Below, piece after piece: positions 7,299 to 15,243 of a stretch of DNA of 64,000 nt (the first letter of the stretch is position 1; each line of letters starts with the position of its first letter). The stretch is from a virus. Under the pieces are notes generated by a model that did no database searches, was not told the origin of the DNA, and worked only from the letters and a program-made list of their open reading frames with translations. Where the stretch lies: positions 1 to 64,000 of the IMG/VR virus record IMGVR_UViG_3300045581_000978. One strand, given 5' to 3'. Made by a program: the position numbers and the translations under genes.

Positions 7299-7659
7299 TA
7301 AAGTCTTTACCTATAAGAACTTTATATTCGTTCTTAGAACGATTACCTATACTAAAGGGTACGTTATCAAACTCTGTATTAGCAAATTTCATTCTAAAAG
7401 AAACCACGGGTCTTTCCTCGACATGACCTGCACCAACGTTAATAGTAATCGTATCTTTAATATCTTTAATTAACCTCTTACCATCAACAGTTGTAAAGGT
7501 TACTTTATTTCCTTGCTTCATAATATCTTCACCATGAAGTACATTAAACGCACCGTTACCAGAGTCTACTTTAGCCTCTAGAGCGCCTATACCTTGTAGC
7601 TCTATTTTTTCAATAAGACCTATTACAGTAGCCTCAAAGAATGTTTTAAAGTTTTTCAT
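7219..7659 (-). CDS. Retropepsin-like aspartic protease (COG4067-like), probable internal head protein
   Basis: A 146-aa protein. ALEAKVDSGNGAF near 27-39 carries the D-S-G motif of retropepsins, and NRSKNEYKVLIGKDFI followed by DALIDVS in the C-terminal part matches the N-R-S-x-Y-x-V-L-I-G-x-x-F pattern of the bacterial COG4067/RimB 'ATP-dependent zinc protease' family. Those are dimeric aspartic proteases. The N-terminus MKNFKTFFEATV resembles a capsid-targeting peptide. I start at the ATG at 7659, one base into the upstream stop (TAATG). An extra 9 residues are possible but have no support. The target is unknown; it could be a packaged protease. Confidence 0.65.
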   Translation of the reverse strand: MKNFKTFFEATVIGLIEKIELQGIGALEAKVDSGNGAFNVLHGEDIMKQGNKVTFTTVDGKRLIKDIKDTITINVGAGHVEERPVVSFRMKFANTEFDNVPFSIGNRSKNEYKVLIGKDFIKQLDALIDVSSNHIADDQIEVDYTN

Positions 7660-8096
7660 TAGTGACAATCGGAACAACCTCCACATTTACATCCTTGAGC
7701 AGCATATTCGCAACCTTCTGCATCCTCATATCCAGAGTTATGCATAGAACTAGTGTTACTGCACGGACAACCTTCATCTCCCCCTTGCTGGCTATATTCT
7801 AACCAGTTATAGGCTGAAGTAATATAATCTGAGGCCTTAGTGATTTTAGATGCTACCCAGCCTTCTAAACCTGGCATACTTTGAACCAACTCTTTTAACT
7901 TAAGAGCTTGATCTGAAATTCTATGAAGTTCGGCTACTGCCATCTCTATCTCGCTACTATCATGATCATCACCATGCTCTATTTCCGCACCTGGCATATC
8001 CATAGTAACGATAACAGGCATACCCTGCGACATATGCATTTCTGTTACTAGTCCATATGCATTAGCTATTCCTAATTGATCCTGTTTTCCGAACAT
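7659..8096 (-). CDS. Conserved virion-type protein with cysteine-rich C-terminus
   Basis: A 145-aa protein. LEGWVASKITKASDYITSAYNWLEY near 79-103 is a module seen at the ends of many T4-like phage head and virion proteins. The C-terminal 35 residues carry eight cysteines (CPC, then C, then CKCGGCSDCH), a likely metal-binding or disulphide cluster. The centre is acidic with several His and Asp. It is coupled to the retropepsin-like gene downstream (TAATG) and follows the NMNAT-like gene by 4 nt. Exact role unknown; packaging is likely from the context. Confidence 0.6.
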   Translation of the reverse strand: MFGKQDQLGIANAYGLVTEMHMSQGMPVIVTMDMPGAEIEHGDDHDSSEIEMAVAELHRISDQALKLKELVQSMPGLEGWVASKITKASDYITSAYNWLEYSQQGGDEGCPCSNTSSMHNSGYEDAEGCEYAAQGCKCGGCSDCH

Positions 8097-8100
8097 AATA

Positions 8101-8703
8101 TTATTTAATACGGCTTCTTATATTTTCGTATGTTTTTTCTTTCAGTTCATCACTAATTAAATCTGACATACCCTGTTTAAATTTATCCAAATCTCCATCA
8201 ACAGCTAACTGTCTTAATTTTGATGCACTCATACCTTCTACCCCCTCTGAATCAGGATCTCTTTCACCTGCTGAAACAAATTCGTAAGTATTGAAGCTGA
8301 AGGGAATAATACCTTTTTTATCAGGCTTACCGTTATATGTTTCTACTACTTTCTCAAACTCAGGAATACGATCGCTACCTGCTACATGGATAATTTTATT
8401 ATATCCTTGTTGTTGCAGGTATTGTAATAAGGAAATAAATGTTTTGCCTTTATCTAATATATTGACACTCTTACTCATTTGTTTAAGAATTTCTTCTTTC
8501 TCACTATATGAAAGAGGATTCTTAACTTTATCTTCCGTGTGAGATGGAGCTATAATAGCATCAGCATTATTTTTAAGAGCTGTTTCACTCACAGTATCTA
8601 TTAGCTTTTGATGACCTATTGTAGGAGGATTGTATCTGCCATAGGCTATTACAGCTACCTTATTGTCAATTTGCTCTAAGAGATACTGCTTAAATGTTTT
8701 CAT
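8101..8703 (-). CDS. Nucleotidyltransferase, NMN adenylyltransferase-like, with capsid-targeting N-terminus
   Basis: A 200-aa HxGH-type nucleotidyltransferase. VIAYGRYNPPTIGHQKLID near 16-34 holds the T-x-G-H nucleotide-binding motif, HVAGSDRIPEFE near 95-106 the family's middle motif, and MSASKLRQLA near 156-165 the I-S-x-S-x-x-R-type motif. Closest familiar families are NMN/FAD adenylyltransferases, which transfer AMP from ATP; the substrate here is an inference. The first ten residues MKTFKQYLLE look like the T4 internal-protein targeting peptide, with L-L-E|Q as a cut site. I use the ATG at 8703, 14 nt inside the upstream gene; an extension to 8814 has no support. Confidence 0.75.
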   Translation of the reverse strand: MKTFKQYLLEQIDNKVAVIAYGRYNPPTIGHQKLIDTVSETALKNNADAIIAPSHTEDKVKNPLSYSEKEEILKQMSKSVNILDKGKTFISLLQYLQQQGYNKIIHVAGSDRIPEFEKVVETYNGKPDKKGIIPFSFNTYEFVSAGERDPDSEGVEGMSASKLRQLAVDGDLDKFKQGMSDLISDELKEKTYENIRSRIK

Positions 8704-9991
8704 TTTGCGGAGGTTGTGATGAGGCTTGTGCAGATCCTGGCTTACCAGTATTAAAGTTAACAGCACTAAATTCCTGTCTATTAACCATTTTTGTAATATC
8801 TGCACCCTGATCATTTACTTTTGAAAGAGCAAATCCCTCTGGTGAGGTTGTCTGCCATACACCGGGTGATTCTTCGAGATAAGTTCCTAATATATCACTC
8901 TTTGTAATATCGTTAAATATTTTTATGAGATTGTTTTTTAAATTTGCTACTGTCTTTGTAATTTCAAAAGCATTTTTAATAGAGCTTTTTAAAGACTTTA
9001 ATTCCGATATCGTTTTTTTAGTCTCTTCTAACTTTTTAGATCTTCCTTTTTCACTTTTAAGACTTTCTAATTCTTTTTGTAATCTAAGAGTCATATAATT
9101 TATAAACTCAGCTGCAGATACAGATGTATCTTCCAGGAATCTACCGGATCTTATCTCTGTGTTTATATAAGTCTTTAATAATGCAGTATAATCATCAAGC
9201 GCGCTAAAGTCAGTTTTCTCAGCAAGACCTAAAACGTACTTTTTCTTCTTCTTAACATCATTTAAGAGAAGTTTACTAAATTTAGATTGACCATTTTTAG
9301 GCTTACTTGCCATTACGTTAAATACAAACACCGTCTTGGAAGGAGAAAATTCTGATGGTGATGAAGTATATTTCTTAACCTTTAAAATACCGTTTTGAAC
9401 TTTATATTCTATATGTATAGCTACTCCTATTTTAGCAGCTAATATATCGCCACCATACGGGCTTTCAGGAGAAACAGCATATTTAATTGTATTAGGTGTG
9501 AAGGTAATAAATCTATTTTCATTCTTAACTCCATCAATTAAAGTAGGTGTTTCAAATTGTTTGAGTCTACTATCAAACATATAATCCATTTGATATATAC
9601 CTTTTAAATTTAAAGAAGGAAGATATCTTAAAGCTAATGTGAGTTTTTCTACTAGACCTGGTGAATTACCATGATTTCTCTTTATGTCCTCTTCTGTATA
9701 GTTAATTTTTGGATTTTTAGCAAACGCTGATTTACTTGCAACAAAAAAGCGATCATTATTATCTAATCCTGCTACTATAGCTGGAGCTCCATCAAATTTC
9801 GTGCTTATGACATAATCTGATTCATCAACGAAATAGGCTATAGAAGATTCGATTTGATTTAATGCCTCTATAACTCCTTGTTTACCTTTATTTAAAATAT
9901 TTTCCTCCAAGTGATCAATATGCTTTACTGCTCCATCGATCGCATCAAAAAATTCTAAAAATAAATTATAATGTTGTTTAAATGTTTTCAT
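8690..9991 (-). CDS. Ligase/nucleotidyltransferase-like phage protein (DUF6267-like) with capsid-targeting N-terminus
   Basis: A 433-aa protein. STKFDGAPAIVAG near 60-72 matches the K-x-D-G-x-x motif I of covalent nucleotidyltransferases (ATP/NAD-dependent ligases), followed by VASKSAFAKNPK near 79-90, GIYQMDYMFD near 131-140 (a motif III-like position) and AVIHIEYKV-like residues near 190. This pattern is the phage DUF6267-type family. Ligase chemistry is an inference. The C-terminal half is coiled-coil-like and Lys-rich. MKTFKQHYNLFLEFF at the N-terminus resembles a head-targeting peptide. It overlaps both the upstream gene (ATGA) and the downstream NMNAT-like gene (14 nt), so the three are one unit. 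Confidence 0.6.
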   Translation of the reverse strand: MKTFKQHYNLFLEFFDAIDGAVKHIDHLEENILNKGKQGVIEALNQIESSIAYFVDESDYVISTKFDGAPAIVAGLDNNDRFFVASKSAFAKNPKINYTEEDIKRNHGNSPGLVEKLTLALRYLPSLNLKGIYQMDYMFDSRLKQFETPTLIDGVKNENRFITFTPNTIKYAVSPESPYGGDILAAKIGVAIHIEYKVQNGILKVKKYTSSPSEFSPSKTVFVFNVMASKPKNGQSKFSKLLLNDVKKKKKYVLGLAEKTDFSALDDYTALLKTYINTEIRSGRFLEDTSVSAAEFINYMTLRLQKELESLKSEKGRSKKLEETKKTISELKSLKSSIKNAFEITKTVANLKNNLIKIFNDITKSDILGTYLEESPGVWQTTSPEGFALSKVNDQGADITKMVNRQEFSAVNFNTGKPGSAQASSQPPQNENI

Positions 9992-11241
9992 ATATTTGAT
10001 AGATTGTCACTCAACTCTTGTTCTGATGAGCTTAGACTTTTAAGATTAATTTTGTTTGCGGTAATTTCTTGATTTGATTTACCCTTTACTAAATTTATTT
10101 GATTAGGTATATCACCGCCAGAAGCGTTTCTTATATCGAAACTATAAACCCCCTTCGTTGTATTTATTATAATAGATATATGCTTTCTTTGATTTTTACT
10201 ATCTTTGTAATAAGGATATTTAACTTCTACTTCTTTTATATCTCCTATAAAATCATAAAGTTTATCTTTATTAGTTAAATCAGCTATTTCTAGGTCGTTT
10301 TTTACGTTTTTTTGCTTAACATATATATAACCGTAATCGAATGCTGACCCCAAAAAGTCAGTAAGCTTATCTATATCGGCCAAATCTGTAGTTTTTATTT
10401 TCTCTTCTTGACCCGGTACTGATGGGGTTTTTGTTATATAATCCTCTAAACCAGCTATAACCCTATCTATATTAACGCCACCAGCTTCTAATAATTTTTT
10501 ACCTATACTGTCACGCTCTCTATTTACAAACTTAACATTATTACTATCAATATCAAACATACCTTTTGCACCTGCATTTGATATGGTCTTACCACCCACA
10601 TTTTTTAAAGATATATAATATGGCTTATCATTAGTATCAATGAGAGTCAAATCAGAAATTTCATCACCTTTTTTAGAAGGACCCTTATCCGTTAAAGGAC
10701 GTCTTACTTGTCTATCAAATCCTCTTCCTTTATCAACATCCTTAAAAGAAACATCTAGAAAATTTTCTAGATTATCAAGTATAGCAGGTTTTTGTTCATC
10801 TTCAGGATTATTAAAATAGTTATTTACACTATTTAAAATATTTCTCTCATACTCCATTCCTTTATTAGAGTGAGCTCCACCACCAAGAGTTATAATAAAC
10901 TCATTATCCGACATATCCCTTACTCTATAAGATTTAAACTTACTCGAAGGAGAACCAGGTTCGCCAGGATTTATAACATCTGTAACAAACAGATTAATTT
11001 CATCTAGCGTGTTAAAGAATTTATTAATAAATTCTTCGTTATCTTTTACCTTTGTTTTAGGCTGGAATCTTATAGCTCCTCTTTTATCAGTACCTACTTT
11101 AAGATCAGGATTTACACTCGTAATAGCTTTCTTTACATCAGCTTTAGTAGTATATTCTCTTACTAAATGACGTGTTAAGCCTATAGGTCCTTTACCACTC
11201 ACTTCTCCAGAATATATTTTTTCTAAGTTCCAACTATGCAT
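9988..11241 (-). CDS. Unknown protein with PD-(D/E)XK-like segment, internal head cluster
   Basis: A 417-aa protein with no firmly recognised domain. GMEYERNILNSVNNYF near 127-142 followed by DEISDLTLIDTNDKPYYISLKN near 193-214 has the order E ... D-x(12)-S-L-K, compatible with a PD-(D/E)XK nuclease fold (S replacing the second acid). That is an inference from pattern only. The N-terminus MHSWNLEKIYSGE is not a clear targeting peptide. It overlaps the next gene by ATGA and the previous by 8 nt, inside the same minus-strand run as the NMNAT-like and ligase-like genes. Confidence 0.5.
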   Translation of the reverse strand: MHSWNLEKIYSGEVSGKGPIGLTRHLVREYTTKADVKKAITSVNPDLKVGTDKRGAIRFQPKTKVKDNEEFINKFFNTLDEINLFVTDVINPGEPGSPSSKFKSYRVRDMSDNEFIITLGGGAHSNKGMEYERNILNSVNNYFNNPEDEQKPAILDNLENFLDVSFKDVDKGRGFDRQVRRPLTDKGPSKKGDEISDLTLIDTNDKPYYISLKNVGGKTISNAGAKGMFDIDSNNVKFVNRERDSIGKKLLEAGGVNIDRVIAGLEDYITKTPSVPGQEEKIKTTDLADIDKLTDFLGSAFDYGYIYVKQKNVKNDLEIADLTNKDKLYDFIGDIKEVEVKYPYYKDSKNQRKHISIIINTTKGVYSFDIRNASGGDIPNQINLVKGKSNQEITANKINLKSLSSSEQELSDNLSNI

Positions 11242-11935
11242 TGCTTAAATTATCTCTTACTTCCTTATCCTCTGTTGATTGTACTAAAAGATTTTGTATT
11301 GCTTCAACTATCTTTTCTGGATCTACATTAGCAAACTCATTAACTACAGGCTTTAATATCATAAGCTCTTCTTCCGTGGGTGTATGCTTTAGAGATTTTA
11401 AAATAAGTTCCTTATAAAGCGGAAAAATTTCCTCTAAAGAAACTTTATTACCCTCACCCTCACTCTGTTCTTTATTAGCTTGTTTTGCTAGTTCAGTATT
11501 CTGATCATTATTATTAGATTGTTGTTCTGTTGCATCAGCTGATTGTTCAGTCAACATAATATATTTTCTCAACAGTGCAATAGTTTTAGATTCAACCTTT
11601 AAACTACTATCAAGAGATATAATATTTTTAACCTCATCAATAACCTTAGATATAGGAATATTAATCATTTTTTTAATTGACTCTATTCTACTATATATAT
11701 ATTTTTGTTTATCCTTATCAAAGACCTTTGGATTAAAAATAAAAGCATTAGTTAGAATCTTAATAACATATTTTTCATTCTCTGATAGATTACTTTCAGG
11801 TGAATTTTCTACAGGTGCAGGGTCTGCAGCAGGTGCTACTTGCGTTTGTGGATCTGCATTAACTACTTCCTCACCTGGTACCTGCTCTTTATACAGACGT
11901 AAATACTTACTCAATAGATTATTGGTTTTTTTCAT
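11234..11935 (-). CDS. Putative internal head protein, acidic
   Basis: A 233-aa protein. The N-terminus MKKTNNLLSKYLRLYKEQ resembles the basic, amphipathic capsid-targeting peptides of its neighbours, with a possible cut after K-E. It is followed by a Pro/Ala-rich acidic linker (residues 20-45), a helical domain near 50-125, a second Gln/Asn-rich linker and another helical domain near 160-230. The two helical domains resemble each other loosely (both read as K-x-L-x-N-x-F-x-x-D and D-K-x-x-x-x-I), suggesting an internal repeat. No catalytic motif. It overlaps the downstream gene by 8 nt. Confidence 0.5.
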   Translation of the reverse strand: MKKTNNLLSKYLRLYKEQVPGEEVVNADPQTQVAPAADPAPVENSPESNLSENEKYVIKILTNAFIFNPKVFDKDKQKYIYSRIESIKKMINIPISKVIDEVKNIISLDSSLKVESKTIALLRKYIMLTEQSADATEQQSNNNDQNTELAKQANKEQSEGEGNKVSLEEIFPLYKELILKSLKHTPTEEELMILKPVVNEFANVDPEKIVEAIQNLLVQSTEDKEVRDNLSNA

Positions 11936-11939
11936 TTAA

Positions 11940-12353
11940 TTATACCCTTGTCATTTGTACAGAAGCTGCGTCTACTTTTTTTCTAAATTGATCAGCTAAT
12001 TTGTCTGCAGCGTCCGCCATTTTTCGCTTTGCACCGCCTAATTTCCGCGCTGTTGGACTTAAAGCTTGTTTAGCTAAGCTTTGATCCGGTATACCTGCAA
12101 TCGCTCCTATAGCTGAAATTACAGTACTGGAATCCTCAGCTTCTTCTTCAGAAGGTTTAGTAACGCTCTTAATTTCAAGCTCAACCGTTCTACCATCTGG
12201 TAATTTTACTAAAAGAATATCTTTAAATACTTTAGCTTCTACTTCAACACCTAATTTAATTAGCATGCGCTGCAATGTTCTTTTTGCATCTATTAAAGAA
12301 TCTAGATCTACATCAGGCGTGTTACCCTCTACAATTTCGAGAAATTTACTCAT
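11940..12353 (-). CDS. Putative prohead core or internal head protein
   Basis: A 137-aa protein beginning MSKFLEIVEGNTPDVD, a short head-targeting-like N-terminus with an I-V-E|G site typical of T4 prohead protease cleavage. Residues 20-60 form a compact alpha/beta unit (RTLQRMLIKLGVEVEAKVF, LPDGRTVELEIKS). The C-terminal 50 residues are helical and Lys/Ala-rich. It has its own late-type promoter and is followed by four genes in tight overlap, so it probably heads the internal-protein operon. Exact role not assigned. Confidence 0.5.
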   Translation of the reverse strand: MSKFLEIVEGNTPDVDLDSLIDAKRTLQRMLIKLGVEVEAKVFKDILLVKLPDGRTVELEIKSVTKPSEEEAEDSSTVISAIGAIAGIPDQSLAKQALSPTARKLGGAKRKMADAADKLADQFRKKVDAASVQMTRV

Positions 12354-12366
12354 GAATATATTTATT
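12354..12366 (-). promoter_or_regulatory. Late-type promoter, AATAAATA
   Basis: AATAAATA on the minus strand (12359-12366), 5 nt before the ATG at 12353. Confidence 0.55.
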
Positions 12367-12784
12367 TAAATAGAGCAAGTTTATTGGATACTTGCTTAAA
12401 GTAAATATCCTTAAGATATTTTAAATCATTCTTTTTTACATATTTCATAAACTTTCGAAAAAAAGCATTACTTTTTTCACTATTAAATATCTCCATAACA
12501 CTAAAAACCTCTTTGATGATGTATAGTTCTTGAAAATCTAATTTAGTTTCATCTATAAAAAATACAGGCTTATTAATCTTGCAGCATTTTTTAAAATTGC
12601 AAATACTAATTATTATATTATTTATTAATAATTTTTTTGTATCCGGATTAGCAATACAATATGGCATATTGTATTTTTGAGTCTCTACAGCTGTTCTTCT
12701 GAACGCGTCTTCAATCGCACTGTTTAAAGATATAGTTCTTTGGCTTTGACACTCTGAGATTAATGATTCCGTTATAATAGTCAT
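12362..12784 (-). CDS. Hypothetical protein
   Basis: A 140-aa Lys/Ile/Phe-rich protein that I do not recognise. From the ATG at 12784 it overlaps the preceding gene (12711..13133) by 74 nt in another frame. A longer version from a TTG at 12808 is possible, and a shorter one from a Met near codon 40 would avoid the overlap. The central part (INNIIISICNFKKCCK and PVFFIDETKLDFQEL) looks globular. No promoter is apparent; it may be co-transcribed with the endonuclease-like gene upstream. Confidence 0.4.
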   Translation of the reverse strand: MTIITESLISECQSQRTISLNSAIEDAFRRTAVETQKYNMPYCIANPDTKKLLINNIIISICNFKKCCKINKPVFFIDETKLDFQELYIIKEVFSVMEIFNSEKSNAFFRKFMKYVKKNDLKYLKDIYFKQVSNKLALFK

Positions 12785-13133
12785 CGCGTAAAAGTACTTC
12801 TTCGTCAAATTGTATTTTAGCTTCTCTATATGCTAGTGCAAATTTAGAATCGCATAGCTCTAATATTTCAAATTTAAAATTTTCTTTACCGTATTTTAAA
12901 ATATCTTCATTTAATTCACGTGATGAGGAGGTATATTCTTTCCAATTTGTTTCAATTACCTCGCAACGCTTATTCTTTTTACCTTTAAGAGGTTTTCTCT
13001 TTAAGATAGATTTACATTGTTTCTTACCGATGTATTTACGGTTATTAGTTAAACATGTTATTTTATATATAAATCCGTAAGGTATATTACCTTCTTCAAT
13101 TATAATATTCGTAGACCAATGACCTAAATCCAT
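12711..13133 (-). CDS. Putative GIY-YIG-like endonuclease
   Basis: A 140-aa protein. YGFIYKITCLTNNRKYIGKKQ near 19-39 is a GIY-YIG-type core (Y-x-I/Y ... Y-I-G-K). EYTSSSRELNEDI then YGKENFKFEILELCDSK then AKIQFDEEVLL follow the usual order for the small T4-like endonuclease family related to Seg proteins. This family is common in T4-like phages and not always mobile. Its start overlaps the upstream stop (TAATG), so it is coupled to the small basic gene 13133..13354. Confidence 0.7.
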   Translation of the reverse strand: MDLGHWSTNIIIEEGNIPYGFIYKITCLTNNRKYIGKKQCKSILKRKPLKGKKNKRCEVIETNWKEYTSSSRELNEDILKYGKENFKFEILELCDSKFALAYREAKIQFDEEVLLRDDYYNGIINLRVSKPKNYIFKQCD

Positions 13134-13354
13134 TATTTTTTATTTATTTTTTTACGCTTTTTACGTTTTTTACGCTTTACTAACCCCGATCGAGAGTAAA
13201 CAGCACTACCTTTAGGTATTCTAGCATCACCTGGTGCATAAAAATCTGAACCAGAAATACTATCAGGCGAAAATCCTCCTGGAGAAGATCCAAGTGCACC
13301 GGCAGCTGTCATACTCTCGTAGAAATATTTTTTAAATGTTACAGTTGATTTCAC
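13133..13354 (-). CDS. Small basic virion-type protein with capsid-targeting N-terminus
   Basis: A 73-aa protein, GTG start. N-terminus MKSTVTFKKYFYESMTAAG is a head-targeting-like peptide with an F-Y-E|S site. The middle GDARIPKGSAVYSRSGLVKR is a conserved block in small T4-like phage proteins. The C-terminal 17 residues are almost entirely Lys and Arg (KRKKRKKRKK), suited to binding DNA inside the head. The late promoter upstream overlaps the uvsY early promoter on the opposite strand. Confidence 0.6.
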   Translation of the reverse strand: MKSTVTFKKYFYESMTAAGALGSSPGGFSPDSISGSDFYAPGDARIPKGSAVYSRSGLVKRKKRKKRKKINKK

Positions 13355-13379
13355 TATATAATGTATTTATAATAATTCT
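13345..13379 (+). promoter_or_regulatory. Early sigma-70-like promoter of uvsY, leaderless spacing
   Basis: TTGATT (13345-13350), 17-nt spacer, TATAAT (13368-13373), exactly 6 nt to the GTG start at 13380. The spacing rule picks out this GTG although no Shine-Dalgarno sequence is present. Confidence 0.8.
13355..13371 (-). promoter_or_regulatory. Late-type promoter overlapping uvsY promoter
   Basis: TATAAATA on the minus strand (13364-13371), 9 nt before the GTG at 13354. Four bases (13368-13371) are shared with the uvsY -10 box on the plus strand. Confidence 0.55.
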
Positions 13380-13775
13380 GTGGAATTGCTAAAAAGATAT
13401 AAAGAAGAAATCGGAGCTGATTTACTTATTACTGATTTTAATATAAAAGATATACAGTTAAAATTACCTTCTCGTAAGCATTTCTGGGCTGCACGGTTAA
13501 TTGATGCTAAAATTACTCTACAAAATCTTCATAAAAGAAAAAAATCTCTGAAAAAAGATTTAGTTGGTAGAATTATTGCTGAGGCTCCTGTTAAAATTAC
13601 TCAACAAACAGCAGAAGCAGCAGCAGAATCTACAGATGAACTAAGTAATATAAACGATTCTATAAAAGAATATGAATTTATTATTGAATACTTGGAGAAA
13701 GTAGAGAAAATAATGGGTGGAATGGGATATGATATTAAAAATATCATTGAGATACAAAAATTAGAGCAATTATGA
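13380..13775 (+). CDS. uvsY: UvsY-like recombination mediator
   Basis: A 131-aa helical protein, GTG start. It matches T4 UvsY in size (137 aa), in general layout and in the C-terminal block YLEKVEKIMGGMGYDIKNII followed by a short charged tail (T4: a similar A-I-K-x-x-G-F-x-I-K-x-I). UvsY loads the UvsX recombinase onto gp32-coated single-stranded DNA. It is followed directly (ATGA overlap) by uvsW, and uvsX and gp32 are in the same window. The start is supported by the promoter spacing. Confidence 0.8.
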   Translation: MELLKRYKEEIGADLLITDFNIKDIQLKLPSRKHFWAARLIDAKITLQNLHKRKKSLKKDLVGRIIAEAPVKITQQTAEAAAESTDELSNINDSIKEYEFIIEYLEKVEKIMGGMGYDIKNIIEIQKLEQL

Positions 13776-15223
13776 TACAGTTTGACTACTCTAAGTCTAC
13801 GCGCAAGTTAATTATTAAGTGCGACGATAGAGATATATTTGAAAATATGCGGGAACATTTTAGTGTTGAAGATAAAAACGCTATTTTTATTCAAAGACGC
13901 TTTAGATCGCGAGGAGTTAAACTTCCTTCACGTAAGTATGTAATTACACCTACAGGTTTATGCGATTTAGGATTATATTGGGAGGTGAGACGTTATCTAA
14001 TAGCTAATCAAATTACAGAAGATATAAAAATATCTGATAAACTGAAAGAAGGTCTGAATATAGGTAGAGATATTGATATATATACTGATTTCTCACTAGA
14101 GTTGAGAGATTATCAGAGTGAGGTCATTAAGAAAGCTATTAAAAACGGTTGGGGTACTTGTGTTTTAGGTACCGGAGCAGGTAAAACATTAACGACAGCA
14201 GCTTTAATTGAAAATTACTACCGCAATTCAAAAAATAAAGATCTGTTTAAGTGTATTATGATTGTACCGGATTTAGGCTTGGTACAGCAGACCTATGATG
14301 AGTTTTTAAAATGTGGTATTTCCTTTAAAGTTACTAGATGGACGGGTAATAATAAACCAGATTTAACTTCTAACGTTATTATTTGCAATATTCAAATACT
14401 ACAATCACAATTCGAAGTTAATGAGTGGGCAAAATTTGTAGATCTTTTAGTAGTTGATGAGTGTCATAAGATAAAACCTTCGAATAAGATTAGTAAAATT
14501 ATTAATTTAATCAAAACAAATCATCGTTATGGGTTTACAGGCACTCTTCCATTAGATAGTATAGAAAAGTGGTATATAGTAGGTAAGCTAGGACCTGTTT
14601 TGTACGAGAAAAATAGTTATGAGCTTAGGTTAGAAAGCTATCTTACTAATGTTGAGATTAAAATATTAAATCTTAAGTATACTAATCAAATAGTACCTCG
14701 ACTTACTGATAGTGCTTACAGAGATGAATTAAATTTTATTTATAATCATGAAGGTCGTAATAAAATTATTGCAGGCTTGGGCAATAAACTACAAAACAAT
14801 ACACTTATACTTGTTAATCATATAGCTCATGGTGAATCTCTGCTTGAGATAGTTAAAAATGTTTGTAAGGATAAGAGAGTATTCTTTATTAGAGGTGAAG
14901 TTAGTGTTGATGAAAGAGAAAACATTAAAAAGCTAATGGAGCTCTATGATAATGTTGTGTGTATAGCTATAAGCGCTATATTTTCAACAGGAGTTAACAT
15001 TAAAAATCTTCATAATATTATGTTTGTATCTGGAGGTAAGTCTTTTATTAGAACCGTACAGTCTATCGGCCGTGGTTTACGGTTACATGATAATAAAACT
15101 AAGCTAGTAATCATCGACATCTGTGATAACCTACATTATAGTAAGCTGCACTCAGAGAAAAGAAAAAATATTTATAAGGCAGAAAAAATACAATATATAG
15201 AAAAAGATATTGATATTTTATAA
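13772..15223 (+). CDS. uvsW: UvsW-like DNA/RNA-DNA helicase
   Basis: A 483-aa superfamily 2 helicase. Motif I GTGAGKTLTT near 131-140, motif II VVDECHKI near 227-234, motif III YGFTGTLP near 250-257 and motif VI SIGRGLRL near 433-440 are clear. T4 UvsW (503 aa) unwinds R-loops and branched DNA and switches replication from origins to recombination. The N-terminal 90 residues form the small domain typical of UvsW. Coupled to uvsY by a 4-nt overlap. Confidence 0.92.
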   Translation: MIQFDYSKSTRKLIIKCDDRDIFENMREHFSVEDKNAIFIQRRFRSRGVKLPSRKYVITPTGLCDLGLYWEVRRYLIANQITEDIKISDKLKEGLNIGRDIDIYTDFSLELRDYQSEVIKKAIKNGWGTCVLGTGAGKTLTTAALIENYYRNSKNKDLFKCIMIVPDLGLVQQTYDEFLKCGISFKVTRWTGNNKPDLTSNVIICNIQILQSQFEVNEWAKFVDLLVVDECHKIKPSNKISKIINLIKTNHRYGFTGTLPLDSIEKWYIVGKLGPVLYEKNSYELRLESYLTNVEIKILNLKYTNQIVPRLTDSAYRDELNFIYNHEGRNKIIAGLGNKLQNNTLILVNHIAHGESLLEIVKNVCKDKRVFFIRGEVSVDERENIKKLMELYDNVVCIAISAIFSTGVNIKNLHNIMFVSGGKSFIRTVQSIGRGLRLHDNKTKLVIIDICDNLHYSKLHSEKRKNIYKAEKIQYIEKDIDIL

Positions 15224-15243
15224 ACGTATATAATAATAAAGGT

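Noticed and set aside
8704-8814. N-terminal extension of the NMNAT-like protein to 8814
   Set aside because: It adds 37 unrelated residues overlapping the upstream gene; the ATG at 8703 gives the head-targeting-like N-terminus MKTFKQYLLE seen in its neighbours.
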